This document shows positions 34,771 to 44,704 of a stretch of 60,471 bases of DNA, piece by piece; position 1 is the stretch's first letter, and each line of letters starts with the position of its first letter. The notes beneath the pieces were generated by a model. The model was not told where the DNA came from. It was given only the letters and a program-made list of their open reading frames with translations, and ran no database searches. Made by a program: the position numbers and the translations under genes. Origin of the DNA: Candidatus Omnitrophota bacterium (GTDB lineage: Bacteria > Omnitrophota > Gorgyraeia > Zapsychrales > JANLHA01); assembly GCA_029560465.1 (NCBI GenBank), contig JAKQKX010000006.1, positions 1-60,471 on the forward strand. The letters are read 5' to 3'.

Positions 34771-36329
34771 TCAATAAAAGCGGACATCCTAAAGGCACGT
34801 TATTGGCGATCGGGTCTGTTTTGCGTGCGGCGAACCTGTTTTCGACCTGCGTTGTCGCTTTGGTCATGACGCCCTTTTTAATTAAGTCTTTGGGCGACCG
34901 GGTCTATGGGATGTGGATGCTGGTGAGCTCGCTTTTCGGATTTTATGACTTGCTGGATCTGGGGATGGGGAAGGCCGTCAACCGGTTCCTCGCCAGAGAA
35001 ATTGGCTTGAAAGATGAAAGGGCATGCAATCAGGTTTTTAATACGGCCTTGTTCACCTTCACGATTATAGGGATGGGTTCGTTTCTTATTACAATCGTCT
35101 TTTCTTTTATGGCGAGGTATTTTATTTCTGCTCCGGCAGAGATCATAATTTTTCGTAAATTTATTATTCTGTCAGGCTTAAGCATCGCGCTTTTTTTTGT
35201 CATGCGGGCGTTCAGCGGGGTGTTGGAATCGCATCTCCGCTATGATATCAATGTTTCTGTGGATTTCTTAAATTTGGTACTGCGGACCACGCTTATCGTT
35301 GTTTTCCTGAAAAAAGGATATGGCCTGGTGGCCATTGGCGTGATTATGCTGTTGGTCAATGTTTTTTGCCACATGATTACGATCATACGGACAAAAAAGG
35401 TGGCGGGGTATTTAAAATTTTCTTTAAAGTGTTATGATTCAAAACAGCTGAAAAAGTTTTTTGGATACAGTATTTATTCTTTTTTAAGCCAGATTTCTCA
35501 CCGGATCAGCCACGATATTGATAATTTCGTTATCGCCGGGTTTCTGGGGATCGGGTTGGTCACGGTCTATTCAATCGCCGCGAGGTTGGTGAAATATTTT
35601 TCCCAACTTTTGTTCGCCACGATGGGGTTAATGACCCCGGTTTTTAGCCAGTATGAAGCGGTTGGGAATTATGACGCTATCAGGGAAAAATTCGAATTTA
35701 TCTCTAAAATCTGCTGGTGCGCTTCCCTGATTATCGGTGGCAATATCCTCCTTCTTGGAAAAGTTTTTATATTAAGATGGGTGGGGCCGGAGTACGGCGC
35801 GGCGTACGCGTTGCTGATTATTTTGGCCTCATCCACCATGCTGTCTTCAACAAATATCCCGGGGTTGAACTTGGCGTTTGGCATATCCAGGCATCGCTTC
35901 CCGACGATTTTAAGCCTTTGCGGGGCCCTGACGAATTTAATATTAAGCATTATCCTTGTGAAGCGTATCGGGCTTCAGGGGGTGGCCTGGGGCACCGCGA
36001 TCCCGGCCGTTACCATCGGGCTTTTTATATTGCCTGTTTATATTTGCCGGATTATTCAGATGAAGATCACGCAGTATTATTTTAAGATTGCTTTGCCGGT
36101 TTTGTCGCTGACAGTCGTTTATTTCTGGGGCGCCTGGCTCGCGCAGAGACATGTGCTGGCTCCGGGGTATGGGTGCCTGCTGGCCTGTGGCTTGCTGAAC
36201 ACGTTTGCGTGCGGTTTGCTGGCGTACTATTTGATATTCAATAATAAGGAGCGGAAATACCTTCACGCGCTTGTGCCATCTCAAAAAATGAGAGAGTTCC
36301 TCGACAACAGGATGGAAAGGCCTGCTTAA
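34767..36329 (+). CDS. Wzx-type polysaccharide flippase
   Basis: 520 residues with about 14 hydrophobic segments and few charged loops. The N-terminal GSVLRAANLFSTCVVALVMT and later DLGMGKAVNRFLARE are typical of the MOP/PST flippases. It would move undecaprenyl-linked repeat units to the periplasmic side for polymerisation by the Wzy protein at 45910. ATGA overlap with the GT2 gene. Confidence 0.87.
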   Translation: MINKSGHPKGTLLAIGSVLRAANLFSTCVVALVMTPFLIKSLGDRVYGMWMLVSSLFGFYDLLDLGMGKAVNRFLAREIGLKDERACNQVFNTALFTFTIIGMGSFLITIVFSFMARYFISAPAEIIIFRKFIILSGLSIALFFVMRAFSGVLESHLRYDINVSVDFLNLVLRTTLIVVFLKKGYGLVAIGVIMLLVNVFCHMITIIRTKKVAGYLKFSLKCYDSKQLKKFFGYSIYSFLSQISHRISHDIDNFVIAGFLGIGLVTVYSIAARLVKYFSQLLFATMGLMTPVFSQYEAVGNYDAIREKFEFISKICWCASLIIGGNILLLGKVFILRWVGPEYGAAYALLIILASSTMLSSTNIPGLNLAFGISRHRFPTILSLCGALTNLILSIILVKRIGLQGVAWGTAIPAVTIGLFILPVYICRIIQMKITQYYFKIALPVLSLTVVYFWGAWLAQRHVLAPGYGCLLACGLLNTFACGLLAYYLIFNNKERKYLHALVPSQKMREFLDNRMERPA

Positions 36330-36336
36330 TTATAAT

Positions 36337-37272
36337 ATGCCCAAAGTCAGCGTCATTATCCCTGCCTATAACAGCGCCCTTTATCTGGGAGAAGCGATAG
36401 ATTCTGTCTTGAACCAGACGTTTCAGGATTTTGAAATTATTATTATTGATGACGGCTCAACGGACGGCACAAAAGCTGTCGTTGAGAAGTATTTAAATTG
36501 TCCTCAACCAAGAGTCCGCTATTATTACCAGGAAAACAACGGGCCTGGGGCAGCCCGGAATCTTGGGATTAAAGTTGCCGAAGGGAGATACCTGGCATTT
36601 CTGGACGCAGATGATAGATATTTGCCGCGGTTCCTTGAAGAGTGTGTCGCACTTTTGCAAGAGCAAGGATTTGATGTGATTACGCCTAAATGTTTCGCGA
36701 AAAGGTTTATGGGCCGGAGTGAAGACACTCCAATCGAGACGTTTTCTAGAGAAGATTTTCCTGAAGACGCTCTTGAGCTTTTTAAACTGCTTTATGAAAA
36801 GCATGCCGGCAGTCAATCAATGGTGGCCAGGAAAGAATGTTTCGATGTCGTTGGGTTATATGATGAGAATTGTTATGTGGAAGATTGGGACATCTGGATA
36901 CGGTTCGCGCAGTATCGTTTAAAATTAGGCCAGGTCAAAACCGATGAGCCGTTATGGATTTACCGTGTCAGGGAAGAAAGCCGGTGGAACAGTTCTACCA
37001 ATGAAACTAATAAGTTCCTTGGGCAGTATGGGGTTTTGGAGAAGTATAAAAAAACCGCTTTCTCAATGGACCCGTCGTTAAGAAAGGTTTACGCTGGTTC
37101 GCTCTGGGCCATCGGCAAAGGGCTGGTGTCCCAGAATTCTTATCGTTTACTCGGAGGCCGCCTGATGCTCAAGAGCCAGTATTATAGTTTTGATATCGGT
37201 AGGATAAGGGATCTTTTTATAAAAATGAGTGATCGGATTGTTGTTAAAACTAAACGGATGTTTGAAGGATAA
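36337..37272 (+). CDS. Family 2 glycosyltransferase
   Basis: 311 residues: KVSVIIPAYNSALYLGEAID, IIIIDDGSTDGTK and the DxD-type FLDADDRY, followed by YVEDWDIWIRFA as the acceptor-side ED motif. It adds a single sugar to the repeat unit. It starts 7 bases after the flippase and its stop is 3 bases from the next ATG. Confidence 0.88.
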   Translation: MPKVSVIIPAYNSALYLGEAIDSVLNQTFQDFEIIIIDDGSTDGTKAVVEKYLNCPQPRVRYYYQENNGPGAARNLGIKVAEGRYLAFLDADDRYLPRFLEECVALLQEQGFDVITPKCFAKRFMGRSEDTPIETFSREDFPEDALELFKLLYEKHAGSQSMVARKECFDVVGLYDENCYVEDWDIWIRFAQYRLKLGQVKTDEPLWIYRVREESRWNSSTNETNKFLGQYGVLEKYKKTAFSMDPSLRKVYAGSLWAIGKGLVSQNSYRLLGGRLMLKSQYYSFDIGRIRDLFIKMSDRIVVKTKRMFEG

Positions 37273-37275
37273 GGG

Positions 37276-38442
37276 ATGAAGATTTTATTCCTATCAGAAA
37301 TGCTGCCTTACTTCCCCTGTTTTGACGGTTTCCGTTTGATCCCGTACAGCCTTATCAAGGAGCTGTCTAAAAACCATGAGGTTCATCTCCTGGCTTTTTA
37401 TGTGGATAAGAAAGACCGGGAGCGGACGGATTCCATTTCCAGATACTGTAAGTCTTTGGATATGGTGTATTATCAATATCCGACATCCTTTCTGGGGGTT
37501 GCCCGCAATGTGTTTTCCAGGTATTCCAGCAGCCCGGAAATGTCCGCCAGGATAGAGCAAATGCTTAAAAAAGAGGCTTTTGACCTGGTTCATGTGGAAG
37601 GCGCCCATATGGGGCAGTATGTCATGGGGGTCAAAGATATCCCAAAAATCATTTGCCCGCATGATTCCCCGTCAGCCAACGCCTGGCAGCAATTCAAAAG
37701 CAATAAAGCGTTAAAGAAAAAATTGAAATATCTGATCGAGATCGGGAAAAGGCGTTATATTGAAAAGCGTATTTACGCCCAGTTTGACCATTGTGTGGTC
37801 GTCAGTGAAAAGGACAAGGAGATAATTCAAAGGCACGCGCCATATCTCGAAGTCACGGTGATGACCAACGGCGTTGATTTGGATTATTACGACTATAATC
37901 CATATAAGGGGACGGAAAATAATATCATATTTACCGGCACCATGTCCTACGCGCCGAATGTTGATGCCGCATTGTTTTTTTATCATGAAATATTTCCGAT
38001 GGTCCGGGCGCGCATTAACAATGCCAAGTTTTATATTGTCGGCGCCAATCCTCCGGATCAAATTCTTAAACTAAAAGAGGACCCCGCCGTGATGGTCACC
38101 GGCAGGGTTGATGACATACGGGAGTATATTTATCAATCGGCCGTTTATGCTTGCTCCATGCGGTACGGGACAGGGATAAAAAATAAGGTTCTGGAAGCTA
38201 TGGCCATGGGGATCCCAATCGTTGCCACACCTTGTAGTATCGCGGGGATCCCCGCTGTTGATGGTGAGCATATTTCCCTGGCAGACGATCCGGATGCTTT
38301 CGCGCAGAAAACCATCCGATTGTTGAATGAAAAAATGGAACGAGCCCGGGTGGCCGAAAACGCCAGAAAACTTGTTGCGGCGCATTTTAACTGGGCTGAC
38401 CGCGCCCAAATGATAGAAGATATATACCGGAGGATAATATAA
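37276..38442 (+). CDS. Family 4 glycosyltransferase (exosortase-locus type)
   Basis: 388 residues, GT-B fold. The N-terminus MKILFLSEMLPYFPCFDG and the C-terminal donor site MRYGTGIKNKVLEAMAMGIP match the sugar transferases that accompany exosortase systems. It is a paralogue of the genes at 47184 and 51820, with the same ADDPxAFAxK tail pattern. Retaining transferase, sugar unknown. Confidence 0.87.
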   Translation: MKILFLSEMLPYFPCFDGFRLIPYSLIKELSKNHEVHLLAFYVDKKDRERTDSISRYCKSLDMVYYQYPTSFLGVARNVFSRYSSSPEMSARIEQMLKKEAFDLVHVEGAHMGQYVMGVKDIPKIICPHDSPSANAWQQFKSNKALKKKLKYLIEIGKRRYIEKRIYAQFDHCVVVSEKDKEIIQRHAPYLEVTVMTNGVDLDYYDYNPYKGTENNIIFTGTMSYAPNVDAALFFYHEIFPMVRARINNAKFYIVGANPPDQILKLKEDPAVMVTGRVDDIREYIYQSAVYACSMRYGTGIKNKVLEAMAMGIPIVATPCSIAGIPAVDGEHISLADDPDAFAQKTIRLLNEKMERARVAENARKLVAAHFNWADRAQMIEDIYRRII

Positions 38443-38445
38443 TAT

Positions 38446-39366
38446 ATGGACGAACATCCCTTAGTGTCTGTCATCATCCCGACCAGGAACAGGCCGGAAG
38501 ATGTGGAAGATTGCCTTAGATCTCTTTATCAGCAATCCTATTCGGCTTTTGAAGTGATTGTCGTTGACGCTTCCCCTAATGAAAAAACAAAGGAAGTTAT
38601 TCAGAAGAAGTTCCCGCAGGTTCATTATGAATATTTTCCAAAAGGGGATAACCAGCGCCCCCAAGCCAAGAACATCGGGATAAGGATCGCTAAAGGGCAG
38701 ATATTGGCATTTATTGACGATGACAGCCTGGTGCAGGAGGGGTGGATGGAAGCGTGCGTGAACAGTTATTCGTCGCCTGAAACCGGCGGGGTGGGCGGAT
38801 TCATTGTCGAGAAGAGGGAAGAAAATGTTGCGCCGCATGAAAAGGATTATGTGGCGAGGATCACTTTTAATGGCACCAGGATCGGCACTTTTAATTTTGA
38901 TAAAGGAGAAACGATTGAGGTCGAGCACCTGCGGGGGTGCAATATGTCTTTTCGGCGGGAAGCGGTGGAGAAAATAGCGGGGTTTGATCCCAATTATATC
39001 GGGTCTAATGTCCTGGAAGAAACGGATTTTTGTGTCCGTATCAGAAAGGCGGGGTATAAGATTTTATACAATCCCCGGATGCGTGTCATTCATACGGCCG
39101 GGACGCGTTATCTCGTCCAAAGGACAGTCTTTGATTACAAGCGGCAATATTATATCACCAGGAATGCGACCTATTTTATGCTCAAAAATTATAATGCCCT
39201 TCGGACCTTGGCGTATATTTTGACGAACAATACGAGTGTCCCCGCCTTCCTGCGTAAACCTGACGCGCCAAAGTTCAACTGTATTTTTGTGGGGATATGG
39301 GGGAAGATCGTGGGGTTGTGGGTGGGGGTTAAAAAAATATGTGTATTGAAGGCTAGATATAAATGA
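38446..39366 (+). CDS. Family 2 glycosyltransferase
   Basis: 306 residues: LVSVIIPTRNRPEDVEDCL, FIDDDSLVQEGW as the metal site, LRGCNMSFRREA, and LEETDFCVRIRKAGYKI as the catalytic ED region. It resembles rhamnosyl-type GT2 enzymes in layout, but the donor cannot be assigned. Four-base overlap with the kinase gene. Confidence 0.87.
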   Translation: MDEHPLVSVIIPTRNRPEDVEDCLRSLYQQSYSAFEVIVVDASPNEKTKEVIQKKFPQVHYEYFPKGDNQRPQAKNIGIRIAKGQILAFIDDDSLVQEGWMEACVNSYSSPETGGVGGFIVEKREENVAPHEKDYVARITFNGTRIGTFNFDKGETIEVEHLRGCNMSFRREAVEKIAGFDPNYIGSNVLEETDFCVRIRKAGYKILYNPRMRVIHTAGTRYLVQRTVFDYKRQYYITRNATYFMLKNYNALRTLAYILTNNTSVPAFLRKPDAPKFNCIFVGIWGKIVGLWVGVKKICVLKARYK

Positions 39367-41237
39367 GCGGAAGATTACGGCATAAAATCTGGTCAGCAGT
39401 GAATACAAAAACCCGAGAGGGGCTGATACCGTCTTCTTCAAGATTACCTTGGCAGGTAGGTTATAAAATTGCTGATCGTTACGAAATCCATAAGATCCTG
39501 GGGGGGGAAGGGAAGCGCGGGATAGGGATAGTGTACATATGTTATGACCACGAACTGAGGGAAACGATTGCCTTAAAGACGCTCCCGGATCAGTTCCTGG
39601 ATTCCGAAAACAAGAAGGGCATTTTTAACCGGGAGGTTCATCCCTGGACACAGTTTGAGAAGCACCCTTATATTGTTCGAGCTCAATGGGTAAAACTTAT
39701 AGAGGGTCGATTGTTTATCGGGATGGAATATGTTGCCCCGGATCAAGCCGGGAGAAATACTCTCCAGGATTATTTAGGGCAGCTGTCGTACGCCCAGATT
39801 CTAAAAGTGGGGATAGAAATATGTCTTGGCATGGAATATGCCTATGGTGAGGGAATAGCAGCGCACCGGGATATCAGGCCGGAGAACATTATGATGACGA
39901 TGGATAAGAGGGCGAAGATAACAGATTTTGGGCTGGTTAAGGCCCTTCAGGAGATCGGCCCGCAAGGGCAGTCTGGACTGCGGGCAGGAGGCGACGGCAG
40001 GTTAACGCTATTTAGAAATAAGGGAATCAACATATGTGGGACGCCAACGCATATGGCGCCTGAACAATTTGACGGATATGCGGATAGGCGAAGTGATATC
40101 TATGCCTTTGGGATCGTGCTATACCAGATGGTTAATGATGGGATGCTCCCGTTTATGGGGGGTGAATGGGAAAAGTTACATCGGTATAAAAAACCGGAAA
40201 GGATTCCATCCCCGGTATTCCCGGCCATAGAAAAGTGTTTGGCTAAGAAGCCAGAAGAACGTTATAAAGATTTTAAGGAAATCCGGGAGACACTTGAAGC
40301 GATCTATTGGGCAGAGATTGGCCAGAAATTTGCTTTTCCTAAGAAAGAGGAGTTGGATATAGGGGAATGGCTTAACAGAGGATTTGGCCTGAAGGAATTG
40401 GGCAGGAGTCAGGACGTGATAAAGAGTTATGATGAAGCCTTGAAGGTCAATCCGAATGCTGAAAAGGCCCAGATTGGTAAGGGAGTTATTCTTTATACTC
40501 TCGGTCAATATCAGGAAGCATTGGCTTGTATTGAAGAAGCGCTGCGCGTTGATCCCGATTTTATTTATGCGCAAGAGTTGAAAAGCAAAATTCTTCAGAT
40601 TGTTACGGATAAAACAATTTTAGGAACCCCGTTGGTGTTAGCGGCTGAGCAAGGGGATCTGAACCAGGTGGAGTTTTTGCTTTCCCAGGGAATTAATGTC
40701 GAATGTTACGGGTTCGGAGCATTAAGAGCGGCGTCTGAAAACGGTCATGTGGAGATAGTGAAGCTGTTATTGGAAGAAGGTGTAAAAGGGAACATGTCGT
40801 TTCCGTCATTGAAATGGGCAAAAAAGAATGGGGTAGTAAAATATTTAGTGGCTCTTTATCAACTTTTAGGGATTATGGTGTCTTCCGGCCTCCCCGTTAA
40901 GACGCCCGCTGAAAACCTCGCTAAGAAATATAATATAGGTATAGTGATTATCATCGCTGCTATTCTTTTTGCATGTATCAAGATCCCTGAATTTAAAGAG
41001 GGCGCCAGGGAACCGCAGCAAACACGTTCTAAATTCCTTACCAAAAGAAAAGATCAACAGTTTCAAGAACGAAAGCATAAAGATAAAATGGGCGACATGG
41101 AGAAAGCAATGATTCAAACACGGCAGGCTCAAAAGCAGGATTGGCAACGCAGGCAGACTTCCGAGAAAATTTTTAATGAAGCAGAAGCCCTCGAACAGAG
41201 GCGCAGGCATTTAATTGCAGATTTACAACATAGATGA
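39363..41237 (+). CDS. Ser/Thr protein kinase with TPR and ankyrin repeats, membrane-anchored
   Basis: 624 residues. The kinase domain (about 38-315) has a Gly-rich loop variant (LGGEGKRGIGIVY), Lys in TIALKTLPD, catalytic loop HRDIRPENIM, DFG in ITDFGLVK and an APE motif in THMAPEQFDG. Then come about two TPRs (320-415), ankyrin-like repeats (about 420-495), one membrane helix (VIIIAAILFACIKI) and a charged, Gln/Lys-rich coiled tail. The loop has Arg in place of the usual Lys after HRD. Setting a kinase of this type inside a glycan locus is unusual. Codon use is a little AT-richer than the neighbours, hinting at later insertion. Confidence 0.83.
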   Translation: MSGRLRHKIWSAVNTKTREGLIPSSSRLPWQVGYKIADRYEIHKILGGEGKRGIGIVYICYDHELRETIALKTLPDQFLDSENKKGIFNREVHPWTQFEKHPYIVRAQWVKLIEGRLFIGMEYVAPDQAGRNTLQDYLGQLSYAQILKVGIEICLGMEYAYGEGIAAHRDIRPENIMMTMDKRAKITDFGLVKALQEIGPQGQSGLRAGGDGRLTLFRNKGINICGTPTHMAPEQFDGYADRRSDIYAFGIVLYQMVNDGMLPFMGGEWEKLHRYKKPERIPSPVFPAIEKCLAKKPEERYKDFKEIRETLEAIYWAEIGQKFAFPKKEELDIGEWLNRGFGLKELGRSQDVIKSYDEALKVNPNAEKAQIGKGVILYTLGQYQEALACIEEALRVDPDFIYAQELKSKILQIVTDKTILGTPLVLAAEQGDLNQVEFLLSQGINVECYGFGALRAASENGHVEIVKLLLEEGVKGNMSFPSLKWAKKNGVVKYLVALYQLLGIMVSSGLPVKTPAENLAKKYNIGIVIIIAAILFACIKIPEFKEGAREPQQTRSKFLTKRKDQQFQERKHKDKMGDMEKAMIQTRQAQKQDWQRRQTSEKIFNEAEALEQRRRHLIADLQHR

Positions 41238-41303
41238 ATTTTTGCAAGTGCGGTATGCTAAGATAAAAAATATTATCAGAAATATAATATAAAGGGGAAA
41301 TCG

Positions 41304-42476
41304 ATGGTTCATTTGCTTACGATCGGATTGGATTATTTAATGCTTCAGGGCAGTAAAGTCAGGGGTGATGTGCGCTTGCGGCAATTTGATTACGCCAAAT
41401 CATTGGCATCGCTGGATTCCATCGTTTATTCCCCCAGGGGGCTCAATTTGACCGACAGCCAGTGGGCGGAAAATTTCCGGCTTTACCCGACCCAGTCCAG
41501 GAGTAAAGCGGTATTTATGTTTGACGCCTATAAAATTGCCGTGAAAATATGCCGGGAAAAACAGATTGATGTTATCAGTGCTGAAGATCCCTTTATAACA
41601 GGTTTGGTCGGATATTTCCTGAAGCGGAAGTTCGACATACCGTTGAATGTGCAGGCGCATATTGATTTCGTGGATAACCCGTATTGGATGAGTTTACGCC
41701 CGATTAACCGGCTTTTTAACAGCCTGGGGAAATTCATTTGTAAAAAGGCGGATACGATACGGGTTGTCGCCAGTGAGACTCAAGAAAGCCTTGAGAAGTG
41801 TGGTGTCGCCGCGGATAAAATATCGCTCATTTCCGTGCATTCTGATTTAAGCCATTTTCAGGCCTTAGACGGGTCTGAAATCCGGGCAAAGTATAAGAAG
41901 GAAGGGTTTGAGCAGATTTTATTATTTGTGGGAAGGCTGGTGCATCAAAAGGATATTCCCAACTTATTCGGTGCTTTTAAGTATGTTTTAAAAGAAAAGC
42001 CGAAAACGGTTTTGTTATTAGCCGGGGAAGGGCCTTTAAAAACCGAGATGGAACTTTTTTCGGAAAAAGAGGGGATTGCGAAAAACGTGCGGTTCGTCGG
42101 TTCGGTGGATCACGCAGAAATCCAGAAATATTATTCCGCTTGCGATATTTTCGTTTTGCCGTCGATTTTCGAAGGGCGCGCCACGGTTATCGTGGAAGCG
42201 ATCCTTTCTAAGAAACCGATCGTTTCCACCGATGTCTCGGGTTTAAGGGAGTGGCTGGTTAACGGGGAAACAGGGTTTGTTGTTCCCCGGAAAGATCCGA
42301 AAGCCCTGGCTGACAAGGTGGTATTCTTGTTAAACAACCCCGATAAAATTGTTTCTTTTGGCCGTAAAGGATATGAAGTCGCGCAGAAGAATTTGAAAGT
42401 TATCGGAGACATCAGTTCCATGATCGCGCTTTGGGAAAAAACAGCCGTTCAAGGAAGGAAAACACATGGGGCATGA
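41304..42476 (+). CDS. Family 4 glycosyltransferase
   Basis: 390 residues, GT-B fold. The acceptor half is unrecognised; the donor half has ILLFVGRLVHQKDIP, LLLAGEGPLKTEME and the EX7E-type site PSIFEGRATVIVEAILSKKP. It adds one sugar to the repeat unit. The 66-base AT-rich gap before it, after the kinase gene, may carry an internal promoter. It overlaps the next gene by 11 bases. Confidence 0.86.
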   Translation: MVHLLTIGLDYLMLQGSKVRGDVRLRQFDYAKSLASLDSIVYSPRGLNLTDSQWAENFRLYPTQSRSKAVFMFDAYKIAVKICREKQIDVISAEDPFITGLVGYFLKRKFDIPLNVQAHIDFVDNPYWMSLRPINRLFNSLGKFICKKADTIRVVASETQESLEKCGVAADKISLISVHSDLSHFQALDGSEIRAKYKKEGFEQILLFVGRLVHQKDIPNLFGAFKYVLKEKPKTVLLLAGEGPLKTEMELFSEKEGIAKNVRFVGSVDHAEIQKYYSACDIFVLPSIFEGRATVIVEAILSKKPIVSTDVSGLREWLVNGETGFVVPRKDPKALADKVVFLLNNPDKIVSFGRKGYEVAQKNLKVIGDISSMIALWEKTAVQGRKTHGA

Positions 42477-43551
42477 ATTCGATAGAGCGCGGGTGGCCGA
42501 GGAAATCAAGATCGGCGATAAAGAAGGTGCCGTTTCTGTCATTCTCATCGGGAGCTTCGCCCGTGGGGAAGCTCTGTGGATTGACCGGAACGGGAGAAAG
42601 CAATGTTTAAGCGACGTGGAGGCGATGGCCGTTCTTGAGGAAGAGAAATTCCTGGACAGGACGTGGAGGAGGGATTTCGAGAAGGCGTTAAAACGGGCGC
42701 TTCCGGCCGGTATTTTTAGCGAGGCGTCCGCGGAGGCGGCCAGCGCCGGCGTGGTTGACACGAGTGTCGGATTCACGACCAAACTGCATTTACGGCGTTT
42801 GAAGCCCCATATATTCACGTTGGAATTAAAGAAATTCGGAAAAATTATTTGCGGCGACCCCTCTGTCCTGGATTTAATCCCGGACTATGCCCCGGCGGAC
42901 TTATCCCGGTTGGACGCCTTGGTGCTATTATGCAACCGGATCGTGGAACAGTTAAAAGCTTATGCTGTGATTAAAAGGAGCCCGTCCGTTCAGCAATACT
43001 TGATCGATAAAGGTTATGTTCAGGTGGTGAACTCCCTGCTGTCTTTCGAGAAGACATATTGCGCCCTTTATCCGGAAAAGCAGGCCGCTTTTGAGGCCTT
43101 AACCAGTCTGAAAGGCTCGCCTCTGTCCGGGTTGGGGTTGAATATCCCGGCCTATAACAACGCTTTCGCGCACATCGTGCAACGGGACTTCCCGGATATC
43201 GGCCCGGACAAGGCGCTTGAGCAATGGAAAGTTTTGAGGGACGAATTCGGAAAAGCTCTATGTCACGAAGTCGCCGAGATCCTGAAATATGACCGCCTGA
43301 ACATCAAGGAGGCGGTGGATTGTCTGGTCACGATCCCGAATTTGATGGATTGCGCCAAAGGCTGGGTAAAAGTCTTTACGCGCAACCAGGCCGGGATATT
43401 GCGGCCCGGTGAAATTGCGCGCTCCATCTGGCGCACGTCCCCGCAGTTTTGGATTTATCGGCAAGCCGCCCGGTTGTATTTTTCGGAAGCATTGCCATTA
43501 TTGGATGATCGCATGAACGTGATCGAGCAATGGCAAAGGATCGTCAAATAG
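42466..43551 (+). CDS. Nucleotidyltransferase-fold protein
   Basis: 361 residues. The N-terminus shows the Pol-beta-type signature: VILIGSFARGEALW (GSxxRGE) followed by CLSDVEAMAVL (the D-x-E metal-binding pair on the next strand). The remaining 250 residues are helical and unrecognised. Members transfer NMP groups to proteins, RNA or small molecules. Its place between two glycosyltransferase genes and next to a phosphodiesterase is notable. It overlaps the upstream gene by 11 bases and is followed 12 bases later by the phosphodiesterase. Confidence 0.65.
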   Translation: MGHEFDRARVAEEIKIGDKEGAVSVILIGSFARGEALWIDRNGRKQCLSDVEAMAVLEEEKFLDRTWRRDFEKALKRALPAGIFSEASAEAASAGVVDTSVGFTTKLHLRRLKPHIFTLELKKFGKIICGDPSVLDLIPDYAPADLSRLDALVLLCNRIVEQLKAYAVIKRSPSVQQYLIDKGYVQVVNSLLSFEKTYCALYPEKQAAFEALTSLKGSPLSGLGLNIPAYNNAFAHIVQRDFPDIGPDKALEQWKVLRDEFGKALCHEVAEILKYDRLNIKEAVDCLVTIPNLMDCAKGWVKVFTRNQAGILRPGEIARSIWRTSPQFWIYRQAARLYFSEALPLLDDRMNVIEQWQRIVK

Positions 43552-43563
43552 AGGAGGGGCTAT

Positions 43564-44700
43564 ATGAAGACAGTGTCTATATTTGTTTTGATTGACGCCC
43601 TGGGCTGGGATTATATCAAGAACCGTTCTTTTCTGGATGATATCTGCCCGGTCAAGCGCCCGGTCAAGAGCATCCTGGGGTTTTCCAGCGGGGTGATCCC
43701 GTCCATCCTCACCGGAGCCTACCCGCCGGAACACAAACATTGGTTTCTTTATTTTTACAGCCCCAAACAGAATTGTTTCTTGTGGACCGCCTTCTTTGAC
43801 TGGCTGCCGGCGGACTGGCTGAACAGCCGTTATACCCGGAAGATCGTGGAAGAGATTTCCAAACGGCTCATGGGCTACAACGGTTATTTTGAAACTTATC
43901 TTATCCCGGTGGAGAGATTGCACCTTTACGACATCAGCGAAAATAAGCGGATTTACGCCCCCAAAGGCATGCGGCACGGGAAGAATATTTTTGACATCCT
44001 GGAGGAGCGGGACGTGGATTACAAGTGTTACGCTTATCCGATGAAGGACCAGGATATTTTTTTCCAGGCGCAGAAAGATATCCTGTCCGCGGGCAGTTCT
44101 TTTTATTTCCTGTATTTTTCGGAATCCGACGCTTACCTGCACCGGGGGTGCAAGGATCAGGAAGGCACGCGAAAAATGATCGATGTTTATGAACAGGAAA
44201 TCCGCACCCTGTACCGGGAAGCATCCAGGAAGCATGACCGGGTGGATTTGTATGTTTTTTCCGACCATAGCATGTCTCCGGTGTATGAGTCTCATGACCT
44301 GAAGTCGGAAATTGAGGCGCTGGGTTATAAAATCCCCAAGGATTACGTGCCGTTTTATGATTCGACCATGGCCCGGTTCTGGTTTTTTAACTTTCAAGCG
44401 CACGATGCGGTTGTCAAACTGCTGAAGCAGAAACCTTACGGCCGGCTTTTATCGTTGAAAGAGAAGAAAGAGCGGCACGTGCATTTTGAAGACGACCTTT
44501 ATGGGGAAGAATTGTTTTTGATGAATAATGGAACCGTCATCAACCCCAGCTACATGGGGAACAGGCCTCCTGAAGGCATGCATGGGTATGATGTCATGGA
44601 CGGCGCGATGGATGCCGTTCTGGTGAGCACCCGTCAGCCGGACGTGGAGGTTGCGGACGTGAAGGATTTTTTTAAGATCATGGAGAAGTACGCGAGATAA
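43564..44700 (+). CDS. Type I phosphodiesterase / alkaline-phosphatase-superfamily protein
   Basis: 378 residues. IFVLIDALGWDYI provides the first metal ligand, GFSSGVIPSILTGAYPPEH the nucleophile region (Ser/Thr), SESDAYLHRG and VFSDHSMSP the second set of ligands, and GMHGYD the last His. This is the nucleotide pyrophosphatase/phosphodiesterase layout. There is no signal peptide, so it is probably cytoplasmic. It may hydrolyse a nucleotide-sugar or a phosphodiester on the polymer. GAGGAGGGG ribosome site. Confidence 0.78.
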   Translation: MKTVSIFVLIDALGWDYIKNRSFLDDICPVKRPVKSILGFSSGVIPSILTGAYPPEHKHWFLYFYSPKQNCFLWTAFFDWLPADWLNSRYTRKIVEEISKRLMGYNGYFETYLIPVERLHLYDISENKRIYAPKGMRHGKNIFDILEERDVDYKCYAYPMKDQDIFFQAQKDILSAGSSFYFLYFSESDAYLHRGCKDQEGTRKMIDVYEQEIRTLYREASRKHDRVDLYVFSDHSMSPVYESHDLKSEIEALGYKIPKDYVPFYDSTMARFWFFNFQAHDAVVKLLKQKPYGRLLSLKEKKERHVHFEDDLYGEELFLMNNGTVINPSYMGNRPPEGMHGYDVMDGAMDAVLVSTRQPDVEVADVKDFFKIMEKYAR

Positions 44701-44704
44701 TATC

